Assembly: GCA_022836915.1 (NCBI GenBank)
Contig: CP094668.1
Coordinates: forward strand, 5,456,001 to 5,520,000
Reading direction: 5' to 3'
Length of the DNA: 64,000 nucleotides
DNA from: Paenibacillus sp. OVF10
GTDB lineage: Bacteria > Bacillota > Bacilli > Paenibacillales > Paenibacillaceae
Part shown: positions 50,192 to 59,271 of the stretch, one piece after another
How the letters are laid out: each line of letters starts with the position of its first letter
Numbering within the stretch: position 1 is the first letter of the stretch
Made by a program: the position numbers and the translations under genes
Notes under the pieces: model-generated
Databases searched by the model: none
Told to the model about the DNA's origin: nothing
The model's input: only the letters and a program-made list of their open reading frames with translations

Positions 50192-51205
50192 TTAAACTAC
50201 ATCTGCGTGACTTACAGACAGACGAAGAATCGTTTCATGCGGCAAAATAACCCGTGGGTTCTCCACATTTTCTTTCTTCATCAACTTGGTCAGCAAACGC
50301 ATCGCTACTGCACCCAGGTCGTACATTGGCTGAGCCACTGTTGTCAACTGAGGACGCACCATGGAAGCCATACGGATGTTATCCACACTAATAATGGAGA
50401 AATCATCCGGTACTTTCAGACCTTCATCCTGAATGCTGTGAATGGCACCAATCGCCATTTCATCTGTTGCAGCAAAGATCGCCGACGGTTTCTTCTTCAG
50501 TCCGAGGAAATATTTCATCGCTTCCACACCGGATTCATAACGATAGTTACCGATACGTACCAGATCTTCTTGGTATTCCATGCCTGCTGCTTCCAGTGCT
50601 TTCTTGTAACCTTGGAAACGGGCATATCCATTCGCCGGATCTTGCAGTGTACCACTGATCATCGCAATTTCCTTGTGTCCATGACGAATCAGGGTGTTTA
50701 CCGCGTCAAACGCAGCCGCCTCATGGTCAATATCCACCGAAGGGAATGTGCCCTTCTCATCACTCGTTGCACAAAGTACGATCGGCACAGCCGCAGACTG
50801 GAACGCCTGAATGTGTTCGTCCGTTACTGTTCCACCCATGAAGAGCAGTCCGTCTACTTGCTTTTCGAGCAACGTGTTGATAACACGAATTTCTTTTTCT
50901 TTCTTCTTATCTGCATTACACAAAATAATATTGTAGTGATACATATTCGCAATATCTTCAATTCCGCGGGCAATCTCCGCGAAGGTTGAGTTCGAAATAT
51001 CTGGAATAACGACCCCGACCGTGGTTGTCTTCTTGCTTGCCAGACCTCTGGCTACCGCGTTCGGACGATATCCCAACCGTTCGATGGCTTCATATACTTT
51101 TTTCCGCGTTTGCGGTTTGACATTAGGGTTATTATTAACTACCCGTGATACCGTTGCCATAGACACTCCAGCTTCACGTGCCACATCATAAATGGTTACC
51201 GTCAC
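50192..51205 (-). CDS. ccpA: Catabolite control protein A (LacI family)
   Basis: Global carbon-source regulator that binds cre sites with P-Ser-HPr or P-Ser-Crh. HTH VTIYDVAREAGVSMATVSRV is near-identical to B. subtilis CcpA, followed by the hinge GYRPNAVARGLASKKTTTVGV and the periplasmic-binding-like domain (NIILCNADKKKEKEI; RPQLTTVAQPMYDLGA). The start GTG at 51205 is chosen because GGAGAG lies 7 nt ahead, inside the upstream ATG alternative at 51220. Own promoter 51257-51285. Confidence 0.95.
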   Translation of the reverse strand: MTVTIYDVAREAGVSMATVSRVVNNNPNVKPQTRKKVYEAIERLGYRPNAVARGLASKKTTTVGVVIPDISNSTFAEIARGIEDIANMYHYNIILCNADKKKEKEIRVINTLLEKQVDGLLFMGGTVTDEHIQAFQSAAVPIVLCATSDEKGTFPSVDIDHEAAAFDAVNTLIRHGHKEIAMISGTLQDPANGYARFQGYKKALEAAGMEYQEDLVRIGNYRYESGVEAMKYFLGLKKKPSAIFAATDEMAIGAIHSIQDEGLKVPDDFSIISVDNIRMASMVRPQLTTVAQPMYDLGAVAMRLLTKLMKKENVENPRVILPHETILRLSVSHADVV

Positions 51206-51256
51206 AGTACTTCTCTCCATTACCAGTAAATTTTCATACCATTTTCATTAAGATTT

Positions 51257-51285
51257 ATATTACGACAAATTTTTGCATTAATCAA
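51257..51285 (-). promoter_or_regulatory. SigA-type promoter of ccpA
   Basis: On the minus strand TTGATT (51285-51280), 17-bp spacer, TAATAT (51262-51257). Start codon about 50 bp downstream. Confidence 0.72.
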
Positions 51286-51297
51286 TTAAAATAGGCT

Positions 51298-51645
51298 TTA
51301 GGACTCACTCAAAACATTCGTAAGTGTGGTTCTAGTAATATCTGAATGGGAAGTATGCCATACAGGAATTCCCTTTTTGATCAGGATTGCCTGTGGAGAT
51401 TCGTGCTTAACACCCAGCTTGTCTGCTGCTTCATTCGATACCGGGCGATCTTCCACAACATAGATGATGCCATATTTCACTTGTTCATTGGCATTGTTAA
51501 GCAAATAATCGTTCATCTCCTGATAAGCGTTCGAGCTGATCGGACAGCGCGTGCTATGCTTAAACAGAAGCAAGGGTTGATCCTCGGTAGCCTCCACTGC
51601 GGAGTTTAGCTGTTCAATACTTGTCATTTTAGTCATGTCAGCCAT
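51298..51645 (-). CDS. Bacillithiol system redox-active protein YtxJ (BrxC-like)
   Basis: Monothiol bacilliredoxin-like protein, thought to act on S-bacillithiolated proteins. Start MADMTKMTSIEQLNS follows GGGGGATG. The active-site motif is HSTRCPISSNAY with a single catalytic Cys, as in the family, followed by IIYVVEDRPVSN and ESPQAILIKKG. 115 aa. The longer upstream frame includes hydrophobic sequence without family match. Next to ccpA, as in B. subtilis. Confidence 0.9.
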   Translation of the reverse strand: MADMTKMTSIEQLNSAVEATEDQPLLLFKHSTRCPISSNAYQEMNDYLLNNANEQVKYGIIYVVEDRPVSNEAADKLGVKHESPQAILIKKGIPVWHTSHSDITRTTLTNVLSES

Positions 51646-51767
51646 TAGATATACATCCCCCTTTACCAGGAATACCGCTATGTTGAGCGTTTTCACTCTT
51701 CGATATCTTAACAAAAAGTGCGCGAAAAAGCCAATTTTCATGAAAACAAGCATTTTACACGTCAAAA

Positions 51768-52217
51768 TTAGACAGCATTTGAGAAGTACTCCTGCCACAC
51801 AAATCCGGATAATTGACTTAATCTGCGCTCCGTGGTCTCAATCCACGCTGTATCACCAGACTTCGTTGCGTAACCCATAATGTCCAGCAACAGATTGATA
51901 CGCTCCTCCACTGCTTGCTGCATTCGATATTCCATCTCCCGATCGGTCGCATCCGGCCAGGCCAGCAGTAGCTCATGAAACAGGTCTGCCAGTTCATTAC
52001 GTTCACCAAAAGATACGTCTTGCTTCACGGGCTGTTCACCCAATGTGTTTATGCATTCTGTTAAGTCCGGCTTGACCGGCGGAAGCACTTCGTATGATAC
52101 ACAGTCTGTACACGCAAATACGGGTACGTTTCGAATCTCCACTTTTTTGGCGTATACCACTGTTCTTAATTCCAACTCCATTACATGTCCACATCTGCAC
52201 GACTTGCGCACCACCAT
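51768..52217 (-). CDS. Conserved hypothetical protein with N-terminal zinc ribbon
   Basis: Function not recognised. The N-terminus has CRCGH and, 32 residues on, CTDC: four Cys that could bind zinc, as in YgiT-type ribbons. The rest (DLFHELLLAWPDATDREMEYRMQQAVEERINLLLDIMGYA) is helical. The start is uncertain among adjacent ATG/GTG codons around 52211-52217, where GAGGTG sits. About 150 aa. Confidence 0.75.
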   Translation of the reverse strand: MVVRKSCRCGHVMELELRTVVYAKKVEIRNVPVFACTDCVSYEVLPPVKPDLTECINTLGEQPVKQDVSFGERNELADLFHELLLAWPDATDREMEYRMQQAVEERINLLLDIMGYATKSGDTAWIETTERRLSQLSGFVWQEYFSNAV

Positions 52218-52455
52218 CACCTCATTCGTTCTATACTCTATATAAGTACCATTCGACCTATTTCGGCTCAAATCCTGCTATATACGAAAGGTTGCACAAA
52301 TTACCACTCCTCCAGATGAAGGTTGTCGAATGCAGGCAGTTACTGACTTGTAATCGCTTCCTCCAAACTGAATATGCACTTCCATGAAGTCCCTTGGAGA
52401 ATCTGTTACAATTAAAGACGCAACAGACATATCACCGCAAAAAGGAGAGATGGAC

Positions 52456-52980
52456 ATGAGATTAACCGGTAAAAAAGTCATCGCTCTGGTCGATGAAGAA
52501 TTCGAGGATTTAGAATTGTGGTACCCTGTACATCGGGTTCGTGAAGAAGGTGCAGAAGTGTATCTTGCTGGTGAGAAAAAAGGAAAAACCTATATTGGCA
52601 AATACGGTGTGCCTGCTGAAGCCGAATACAGTTTCGATGAACTCGACAGTTCAGATTACGATGGTATTCTCGTGCCAGGCGGCTGGGCGCCAGATAAACT
52701 GCGTCGTTATTCCAAAGTACTGGAGCTTGTGAAGGAAATGAATGCAGACCGGAAACCGATTGGACAGATCTGTCATGCGGGCTGGGTGCTGATTTCTGCC
52801 AAAATTCTGGACGGGGTAACGGTAACCTCTACACCAGGCATTCGGGATGACATGGAAAATGCAGGTGCGATCTGGAAAGATGAAGCGGTTGTTGTTGATG
52901 GACATATCATCTCGGCACGTCGTCCGCCTGACCTTCCACCTTATGGCAAGGCATTCTGTGATGCACTCGCTGACAAGTAA
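52456..52980 (+). CDS. Type 1 glutamine amidotransferase-like (PfpI/DJ-1 superfamily) protein
   Basis: PfpI-family protein; biochemical role unknown (protease or deglycase suggested for some relatives). Start MRLTGKKVIALVDEEFEDLELW follows AAAAGGAGAGATGG. The nucleophile elbow reads IGQICHAGWVLISA with Cys and His adjacent. Also GILVPGGWAPDKLRR, and PPDLPPYGKAF. 174 aa. Single gene with a strong terminator. Confidence 0.9.
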   Translation: MRLTGKKVIALVDEEFEDLELWYPVHRVREEGAEVYLAGEKKGKTYIGKYGVPAEAEYSFDELDSSDYDGILVPGGWAPDKLRRYSKVLELVKEMNADRKPIGQICHAGWVLISAKILDGVTVTSTPGIRDDMENAGAIWKDEAVVVDGHIISARRPPDLPPYGKAFCDALADK

Positions 52981-53020
52981 AAATAACCCCATTGTGCTCT
53001 CATGCACATTGGGGTTATTT
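52981..53020 (+). terminator. Terminator of the PfpI-like gene
   Basis: Seventeen-bp stem AAATAACCCCATTGTGC with GCACATTGGGGTTATTT; one mismatch; begins right at the stop codon. Confidence 0.9.
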
Positions 53021-53100
53021 TATATAACAAGTTTTCCAATAAATAATTATCACAAATGTAAATATATTAACTTAAAGGTATTTATATCCATTTTACCTAA

Positions 53101-54861
53101 TCACGATGCGTTCGAACCACTTTGTTCATCTGGACTTCCCGTGGAGTCATTAAAGACTTGCAGTCGCTCCTCAATATCTCCGCTGGTCCGTAAGGCGAAG
53201 CACTTTCGCGCTTCTTCTTTGGCGGCCGATGCTGTTGTGTTCAGCACTCTGTGCTTCACACGTAACAGGGATTGTGGAGACATACTCAAGTGGCGAATGC
53301 CAAGCTCCAACCAAAGCGGAATGGCGCGTTCGTCCCCTGCCATCTCTCCGCACACACTGACATCAATTCCAGCCGTATGAGCCGCATCTGCTGTCGCACG
53401 AAGCATCCGCAGAACAGCCGGATGATAGGGGTGATACATATGAGCGATCTGCTCATTCATTCGATCTACTGCCAGTACATATTGAACCAGGTCGTTCGTA
53501 CCAATACTGAAGAAATCCGCTTCCTCTGCGAGCAGATCAGCAATCATCACCGCTGCAGGAACTTCAATCATAATTCCCACCTGAATGTGAGGATCGTATG
53601 ATAATCCGCGCTCGTCCAGATCAGACATCGCCTCACGGAGAATCTCATTGGCCTGCTGAAGTTCTTCCACCGAAGAGATCATCGGGTACATGATTTTGAC
53701 ATTTCCGGCAGCGCTGGCACGCAGAATGGCTGTAAGCTGTGTTTTGAACAGATCCTTGCGGTCCAGACTAATCCGAATGGCACGGTACCCCAGAAACGGA
53801 TTGTCTTCCTCCGGCAGTTCAAAGTAATCGAGTTGCTTGTCACCACCGATATCCAGTGTACGAATAACAACAGATTGTCCTGCTGTTTTCTCTGCCACAA
53901 GACGATACACCTCATACTGTTCTTGCTCACCCGGGAACGTAGCACGGTCCATATACAAAAACTCTGTTCGGAACAAGCCCACACCTTTGGCTCCTTGTTT
54001 CAAAGCAAGGTCCAATTCCTTCACCGAACTGATATTGGAAGCCAAGTGCAAAACGGCCCCATCTTTGGTTACGGCATCCACGGTAGCAAGGACTTGAAGT
54101 TGTTCCTTTTTCTTCAGTTGTTTGCTGCGAAGCATGGTATACCGTTCAATCGTCTTGCGATCCGGGTCCGTAAATACCAAGCCATTGTCACCATCCACCA
54201 CAAGCATATCCCCTGTCTCTACCGGCATGCCAAGACTCGCTTCCAGACCGGAAACGAGAGGAATACCAAGGGCACGAGCCATAATCGCAGAATGTGATGT
54301 TTTCCCGCCAATCAAGGTCACAATGCCTAGTACATGGGTCGGATTCAGATGCGCCAGTTGAGATGGCGAAAGCTCTTTGGCAACGAGCACATACGGCTGG
54401 GTATCCGAAGGAAGTGTAATCTCCGGTGCACCGAGCAAATGCTTGAGCAGACGGTTACCCACATCTTTGATGTCAATGGCCCGCTCCTTCATATACTCGT
54501 CTTCCAGCAAGTCAAACATCGTGACAAAGTGATCAATGGCTTCTTTGACCGCCACTTCTGCTGCCTTATATTGACGCTCAATAATACCGCGAATTTCGTT
54601 CATGAATACCGGATCTTCCAGGATTGCCAGATGTGCATCAAAGATACTGGACTCCTCTGGACCAACAACTTCCTTGAACTCATTTTTGATATATTCGATC
54701 TCATCCTTTGATGTCCGTATGCCCTCATACAGCCGTTCGAACTCTTGGGCGAGATCTACCGAATCCATCTTCTGATCCGGCAGATCCCATTCCCAACTGG
54801 GCAGGACAAATGCTTTGCCGATGGCTATGCCTGCAGCTCCGTTGATGCCTTGTATCTTCAT
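53101..54861 (-). CDS. ptsI: PTS phosphoenolpyruvate-protein phosphotransferase (Enzyme I)
   Basis: Transfers phosphate from PEP to HPr. Start MKIQGINGAAGIAIGKAF follows GGAGGG, 1 bp after the IICBA stop. Active-site His lies in GGKTSHSAIMARALG (about residue 190). Then the C-terminal PEP-binding barrel with GVGLFRTEFLYMD, FFSIGTNDLVQYV and VCGEMAGD. 586 aa. It is the second gene of an IICBA-ptsI pair; ptsH is not in the pair, unlike B. subtilis ptsGHI. Confidence 0.94.
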   Translation of the reverse strand: MKIQGINGAAGIAIGKAFVLPSWEWDLPDQKMDSVDLAQEFERLYEGIRTSKDEIEYIKNEFKEVVGPEESSIFDAHLAILEDPVFMNEIRGIIERQYKAAEVAVKEAIDHFVTMFDLLEDEYMKERAIDIKDVGNRLLKHLLGAPEITLPSDTQPYVLVAKELSPSQLAHLNPTHVLGIVTLIGGKTSHSAIMARALGIPLVSGLEASLGMPVETGDMLVVDGDNGLVFTDPDRKTIERYTMLRSKQLKKKEQLQVLATVDAVTKDGAVLHLASNISSVKELDLALKQGAKGVGLFRTEFLYMDRATFPGEQEQYEVYRLVAEKTAGQSVVIRTLDIGGDKQLDYFELPEEDNPFLGYRAIRISLDRKDLFKTQLTAILRASAAGNVKIMYPMISSVEELQQANEILREAMSDLDERGLSYDPHIQVGIMIEVPAAVMIADLLAEEADFFSIGTNDLVQYVLAVDRMNEQIAHMYHPYHPAVLRMLRATADAAHTAGIDVSVCGEMAGDERAIPLWLELGIRHLSMSPQSLLRVKHRVLNTTASAAKEEARKCFALRTSGDIEERLQVFNDSTGSPDEQSGSNAS

Positions 54862-54862
54862 T

Positions 54863-56737
54863 CTACCCTCCAACGTTCCTGTCATAGAGCACCACGGACA
54901 TAACGGATGCCTGACCTTTCTTAACTTGCTTAAATGGAGCAAAACTCCATGATTTTACACGATCTGGATTTGTAATTACCATTGGTGTTGTCAGTGACGC
55001 CGCTTGCTCGCGGAGTACTGCCAGATCAAACTTGATCAACAACTGCCCCGGCTCCACCGTATCGCCCTCCTGAACAAAAGCTTCAAAATGGCCTTTCAAC
55101 TGAGAGGTATCGATGCCGATATGCAGTAACACCTCAAGCCCCTCACGGGTAGAAATACCCAAGGCATGCATGGTCGGGTACAAGTGCATAATCGTTCCGT
55201 ACACGGGTGAGACCAGCTCTCCCTTTTCCGGAACAAAGGCTACACCATCACCCACAAGCTTGGCTGCAAAGATCTGATCCGGCACCTCTTCAATTGGGAG
55301 CATTTTGCCCTGAACGGGGGCACAGAACAGAACCTGTTGCAGATCTCTTTCCAGCAGCTTCGCGATTTCTTCCCGAATCAATTCCGAGTAGGTCCCGAAT
55401 ACCACCTGTACGTTACCGCCACCCAACTTGATCAGTCCAGCGGACCCCATACTCTTCATGGCACCCGTGTCGATCAGGCGGTCATCATGCACAGTCAGGC
55501 GAAGACGTGTAATACATGCTTCAACCTGTACAATATTACTCTTCCCACCCAATGCTTCGAGGATTAAAGGTGCCTGATAAGGAATGTTACCTACCCAATC
55601 TTCCAGCATGGAGCCCTCTTCACGTCCTGGTGTTGGAATCTTGAACGTACGAATCGCCCATCGGAACAGGAAGTAGTAAACCAGCCCATATAGTATGCCA
55701 ATCGGAATGAGCTTCCAAGCATTCTCCGATAGATGGAAATTGAGTATGTAATCAATAATACCTGCGGAGTAAGAAAATCCATGCCGGATATCAAGCCAGT
55801 AACTAATCCACATGGCAACGCCGGACATCACTGCATGCACGATGAACAGATAAGGTGCCGCGAACAAAAAAGCAAACTCAATCTGTTCCGATACCCCGGT
55901 TAGAAAACAAACGAGTGCCGATGTCAGAAAAGTTTTCTTGATTTTTGGTTTCAGATCTTCCCTGGCTTCCTGAATAATAGCAAAGGCTATTGCCGGAATG
56001 GCAAACATCATGATGGGAAACAAACCCGCCATAAAGAATCCTGCCGTTGGATCACCTGCAAAAAATCGGGGCAAATCCCCTTGCACAATGTTACCATCAG
56101 GCGTTTCAAACGTCCCTAACTGGAACCAAAACACATTGTTAAGCAGGTGATGAAGCCCGAAAGCCACCAGCACCCTGTATAACACCCCGTAAATGAACAG
56201 TCCAAAACCCCCGAGACTGTATTCCCAAGTAGCAATGCCGTTCAATCCATGCTGTAGGATCGGAGCGAGCCATAACATAAAACAGGAGAACAATGCCGAA
56301 CAGAGTCCGACGATGAGCAAAACAAACCTTGAACCTCCAAAAAATTGTAAAATTTCAGGCAGTTTAATGCTTTTAAACCGATTATGCATCCCACCGGCAA
56401 GCGCGCCGAGTATGATTCCGATTAAGGAAGCGGGCTGAACGGTGCCATCCCCAAAGTTCCGAGTCACCTGATCATATATCACGATACCAGCCAAAGCAGC
56501 AAGTCCCGCTTGTCCGGCCTGGTTGGAGAGTCCCAGTGCTACACCGACAGCGAACAAATACGGTAAGAAATAAAAAATACCGTGTCCGGCCACGGTAGAC
56601 ACTTCACCGACAATATCCAATCCCCAGGCGTCCCAAGGCAGACTGCCAACACTGAGCAAAATTGCGGCTGCGGGCAGGACCATTGTAGGCAGCATTACCG
56701 CTCGTCCGAGCTGCTGCAAGGATCCGAGCCAATTCAT
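54863..56737 (-). CDS. PTS glucose/N-acetylglucosamine-type IICBA permease
   Basis: Sugar uptake and phosphorylation. IIC (about 1-375) starts GSLQQLGRAVMLPTMVLPAA, contains GLHHLLNNVFWFQLG and TGVSEQIEFAFLF, and fits the NagE/glucose subfamily. IIB (about 390-470) has the phospho-Cys in EACITRLRLTVHDD. IIA (about 485-605) has LLHIGIDTSQLKG with the phospho-His. 624 aa. N-acetylglucosamine or glucose cannot be distinguished with certainty; the IIC resembles NagE. Cotranscribed with ptsI. Confidence 0.9.
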   Translation of the reverse strand: MNWLGSLQQLGRAVMLPTMVLPAAAILLSVGSLPWDAWGLDIVGEVSTVAGHGIFYFLPYLFAVGVALGLSNQAGQAGLAALAGIVIYDQVTRNFGDGTVQPASLIGIILGALAGGMHNRFKSIKLPEILQFFGGSRFVLLIVGLCSALFSCFMLWLAPILQHGLNGIATWEYSLGGFGLFIYGVLYRVLVAFGLHHLLNNVFWFQLGTFETPDGNIVQGDLPRFFAGDPTAGFFMAGLFPIMMFAIPAIAFAIIQEAREDLKPKIKKTFLTSALVCFLTGVSEQIEFAFLFAAPYLFIVHAVMSGVAMWISYWLDIRHGFSYSAGIIDYILNFHLSENAWKLIPIGILYGLVYYFLFRWAIRTFKIPTPGREEGSMLEDWVGNIPYQAPLILEALGGKSNIVQVEACITRLRLTVHDDRLIDTGAMKSMGSAGLIKLGGGNVQVVFGTYSELIREEIAKLLERDLQQVLFCAPVQGKMLPIEEVPDQIFAAKLVGDGVAFVPEKGELVSPVYGTIMHLYPTMHALGISTREGLEVLLHIGIDTSQLKGHFEAFVQEGDTVEPGQLLIKFDLAVLREQAASLTTPMVITNPDRVKSWSFAPFKQVKKGQASVMSVVLYDRNVGG

Positions 56738-56761
56738 GGCGACCTCTCCTTTCTATCCTAG

Positions 56762-56812
56762 ATGGTAAGCTTTACGCAACGTTTTGTCAAAGCAAAACAG
56801 TAACCAATTGGT
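56762..56812 (-). promoter_or_regulatory. Promoter and palindrome upstream of the IICBA gene
   Basis: On the minus strand TTGACA (56790-56785), 17-bp spacer, TACCAT (56767-56762). Just upstream of the -35 is the perfect 10-bp palindrome ACCAATTGGT (56803-56812), a possible operator for a GntR-type or other regulator. No GlcT-type antiterminator motif was seen. Confidence 0.62.
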
Positions 56813-56842
56813 AATTAATAACGGCAAAAATAGAGCAGAAAA

Positions 56843-56871
56843 AATCCCGTCAACTTCAAGTTAACGGGATT
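56843..56871. terminator. Terminator after the CoA-binding gene
   Basis: AATCCCGTCAACTT/AAGTTAACGGGATT stem with one mismatch and a short loop, A/T tracts on both sides. Confidence 0.8.
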
Positions 56872-56934
56872 CATCCTATAATCATTCAATTGGTTCAGAT
56901 CAGGAGATCATTCGATCACAGGTGAACGAGCCTC

Positions 56935-57369
56935 TCAGCCGCGTCCAGCGCCGCGCAGAACGATGGAATCCTCTACCTTGATACAACGATTCGTTACCGC
57001 TGTCATGCCATTCTCTGCAGCAATCTGGACCGCTTCATCACTATGGATGCCAAGCTGCAGCCACAGCACATTGGCTTTGATGGCAGCGGCGTCACGAGCG
57101 ACATCCGCGCAAAACTCTTCGCGACGAAACACATTGACAATGTCTACCGGCTCTGGAATATCCGCGAGTGTGGCATATACCGTCTCGCCAAGGATTTCAC
57201 CTTGCACCTGTGGATTAACCGGGATGATGCGATAACCTCTGCTCTGCATGGCTTCTGCCACCATATAGGAAGTGCGATCTGATTTGTCTGATAAGCCGAC
57301 GACTGCGATGTTGCCTGCCTTGCGCAAAAGTTGTCCAATTTCTTCACGAGTAGGGTTGTTAAATTCCAT
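56935..57369 (-). CDS. CoA-binding domain protein (YccU-like)
   Basis: Small Rossmann-fold protein of the CoA-binding family, function unknown. Pattern: IAVVGLSDKSDRTSYMVAEAMQSRGY, IIPVNPQ, LADIPEPVDIVNVFRR, LWLQLG and the closing IKVEDSIVLR. 144 aa. Start is ATG at 57369 or a TTG 6 bp upstream; AAAGGATGG serves either. It is between aroA and the PTS operon on the same strand. Confidence 0.85.
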   Translation of the reverse strand: MEFNNPTREEIGQLLRKAGNIAVVGLSDKSDRTSYMVAEAMQSRGYRIIPVNPQVQGEILGETVYATLADIPEPVDIVNVFRREEFCADVARDAAAIKANVLWLQLGIHSDEAVQIAAENGMTAVTNRCIKVEDSIVLRGAGRG

Positions 57370-57428
57370 GTTCAAGCACCATCCTTTTCTGATTAAAGTG
57401 CGTGTTCAAAAGACTGATTTTCAGTTAT

Positions 57429-58724
57429 TTACTCTTTTACCCATTGAACCGAGGCGCCAAGCGCCTGCAAATGATCGAAATATTGCGGATAAGACTTGGC
57501 TACATGGTGTGCATCCCGAATACGAAGCGGCTCCTTGGAACGCAGACCAACAACAGTAAGCGCCATAATTACGCGATGATCGTAGTGAGCGTTAATCTCA
57601 ACGCCGCCTTCAACGCCTTCTGGACGTCCGTGTACGATAATCTCAGCTTGACGCTCTTCAACGTTCGCTCCTGCCTTCCGCAGTTCGTTCAAGTAATCGG
57701 TGATTCGGTCACATTCCTTGTAACGCAGGTTCTCTACATTATAGAACCGTGACGTGCCTTCCGCAAACACAGCTGCGGCTACCATAGCCAAAACGGCGTC
57801 CGTCGCGGCATCCCCGTCGAATTCGATCGCTTTCAGTCTGCCATTACCTTGAACGTGTACAACATCGTTCTCATGTGTCAATGGCACTTCCATCATGCGC
57901 AGCACGTCAACGATGGCACGTTCACCCTGTTTGCTCTGATCCATCAGGCGCAGAATTTTCACATCAGACTGTGTAACCGCTGCTGCGGCAAGAACGGCTG
58001 CCGAGCCCGGGTAGTCCCCTTGAACCGTGTAGGTCGTTGGCTGGTAAGCCTGTCCACCTGGTACACGGAAGGACATGTAATCATCACTTGCATGGATAAC
58101 GATACCTGCCTGCTCCAGCACTTCCAGGGTCTGTCCGATAACAACCTTGGACTTCAGGTCATTCAGTACTTCGATGGTGCTGTCTTCTGCAAGCAACGGC
58201 GTAACAAACAACAATGCACTCAGATATTGGGAGCTGACGGAGCCGGATACACGAATGTGTCCACCCTTGGCATTGCCACCCTTGATTGTAATCGGCAGGC
58301 GTCCTTGTTCATGCTGTACATCTACACCCAATTGACCAAGCGCATCGATCAGGTCATCATGTGGACGTTTGCCCAGTGAATCCGGGTACGTATTCACAAA
58401 TGTAACGTCAGGGCAGAGCGCTGTAACGCCCATCAGGAAACGAAGTACAGCACCCGCATTCCCAACATTCAATTCACGCACATCACGGGGATGACTGCCA
58501 AAGCCCTGGATCACAATCTTGCTGTCGTCTTCTTCAAGTACTGCCCCAAGGTCGCGAATACATCTGCGCATCGCGTCACTGTCTTCACTGTGTGCCGGGA
58601 AATGAATAGTACTTGTGCCTTCTGCCAGCGCAGCAGCAAGCAAATAGCGAGTCGTGTAGTTTTTGGAGGACAGAGCCCCGATTTCCCCGTTCAGAGTGGG
58701 GGTTGGTTTAACAATAACGTCCAT
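57429..58724 (-). CDS. aroA: 3-phosphoshikimate 1-carboxyvinyltransferase (EPSP synthase)
   Basis: Sixth step of the shikimate pathway. The protein reads VIVKPTPTLNGEIGALSSKNYTTRYLLAAALAEG, then LNVGNAGAVLRFL (PEP/glyphosate-site loop), ISVGSVSSQYLSALL-like and RMMEVPLTHEND... CDRITDYLNELRKAGA. 431 aa. SD AAGGAG 9 nt before the ATG. By the LNVGNAGAVLRF sequence it is the class often tolerant to glyphosate, an inference from the family. Confidence 0.93.
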   Translation of the reverse strand: MDVIVKPTPTLNGEIGALSSKNYTTRYLLAAALAEGTSTIHFPAHSEDSDAMRRCIRDLGAVLEEDDSKIVIQGFGSHPRDVRELNVGNAGAVLRFLMGVTALCPDVTFVNTYPDSLGKRPHDDLIDALGQLGVDVQHEQGRLPITIKGGNAKGGHIRVSGSVSSQYLSALLFVTPLLAEDSTIEVLNDLKSKVVIGQTLEVLEQAGIVIHASDDYMSFRVPGGQAYQPTTYTVQGDYPGSAAVLAAAAVTQSDVKILRLMDQSKQGERAIVDVLRMMEVPLTHENDVVHVQGNGRLKAIEFDGDAATDAVLAMVAAAVFAEGTSRFYNVENLRYKECDRITDYLNELRKAGANVEERQAEIIVHGRPEGVEGGVEINAHYDHRVIMALTVVGLRSKEPLRIRDAHHVAKSYPQYFDHLQALGASVQWVKE

Positions 58725-58829
58725 GGATGAAATTCTCCTTCATTGATTATATTGTGGCCAAATTGACATTCCGTGCATCGCTTGGGTATCATTATAGCGT
58801 TAAGTCCATACAGAAAAGAGGACCTGAAT

Positions 58830-59135
58830 ATGACACAAATAGCTGAAATTGAAACGTCTGAGCTGCGCCGCCGTTTACAGGCGGGAGAGAAGCTGCAGAT
58901 GATAGACGTCCGCGAGGACGATGAAGTCGCGCAAGGCATGATCGAAGGAGCCAAGCATATTCCGCTTGGACAGATTCCGGACCGACTGTCTGAGATTGAG
59001 AAATCAGGCGAGATCGTGATCATCTGTCGTAGCGGTTACCGCAGTGAGCGTGCGTGTGAATATCTGCAGCAACTGGGATATGAAGGCTGTACAAACATGG
59101 TCGGCGGTATGCTTCAGTGGCAACAGGAAGACTAG
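58830..59135 (+). CDS. Rhodanese-like domain protein
   Basis: Single-domain sulfurtransferase-like protein. Start MTQIAEIETSELRRRL follows AGAGGA. It has IDVREDDEVAQGMIEGAKHIPLGQ and the active-site loop CRSGYRSER with the catalytic Cys. 101 aa. Divergent from aroA. Confidence 0.92.
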   Translation: MTQIAEIETSELRRRLQAGEKLQMIDVREDDEVAQGMIEGAKHIPLGQIPDRLSEIEKSGEIVIICRSGYRSERACEYLQQLGYEGCTNMVGGMLQWQQED

Positions 59136-59198
59136 AGAACCACGGAGCGGAGCGAAGTCATTTGTAACCTTGTTACCTTTGCTCTGCTCCACTTCTAG

Positions 59199-59221
59199 AA
59201 ACGGGCCTATATGGCCCGTTT
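59199..59221. terminator. Bidirectional terminator between the rhodanese gene and aroK
   Basis: Nine-bp stem AAACGGGCC/GGCCCGTTT with a TATAT loop. Confidence 0.88.
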
Positions 59222-59271
59222 TGTTATATCTGCCACCACCTATCAACCATGAAACTTCGATGATAACAAGC

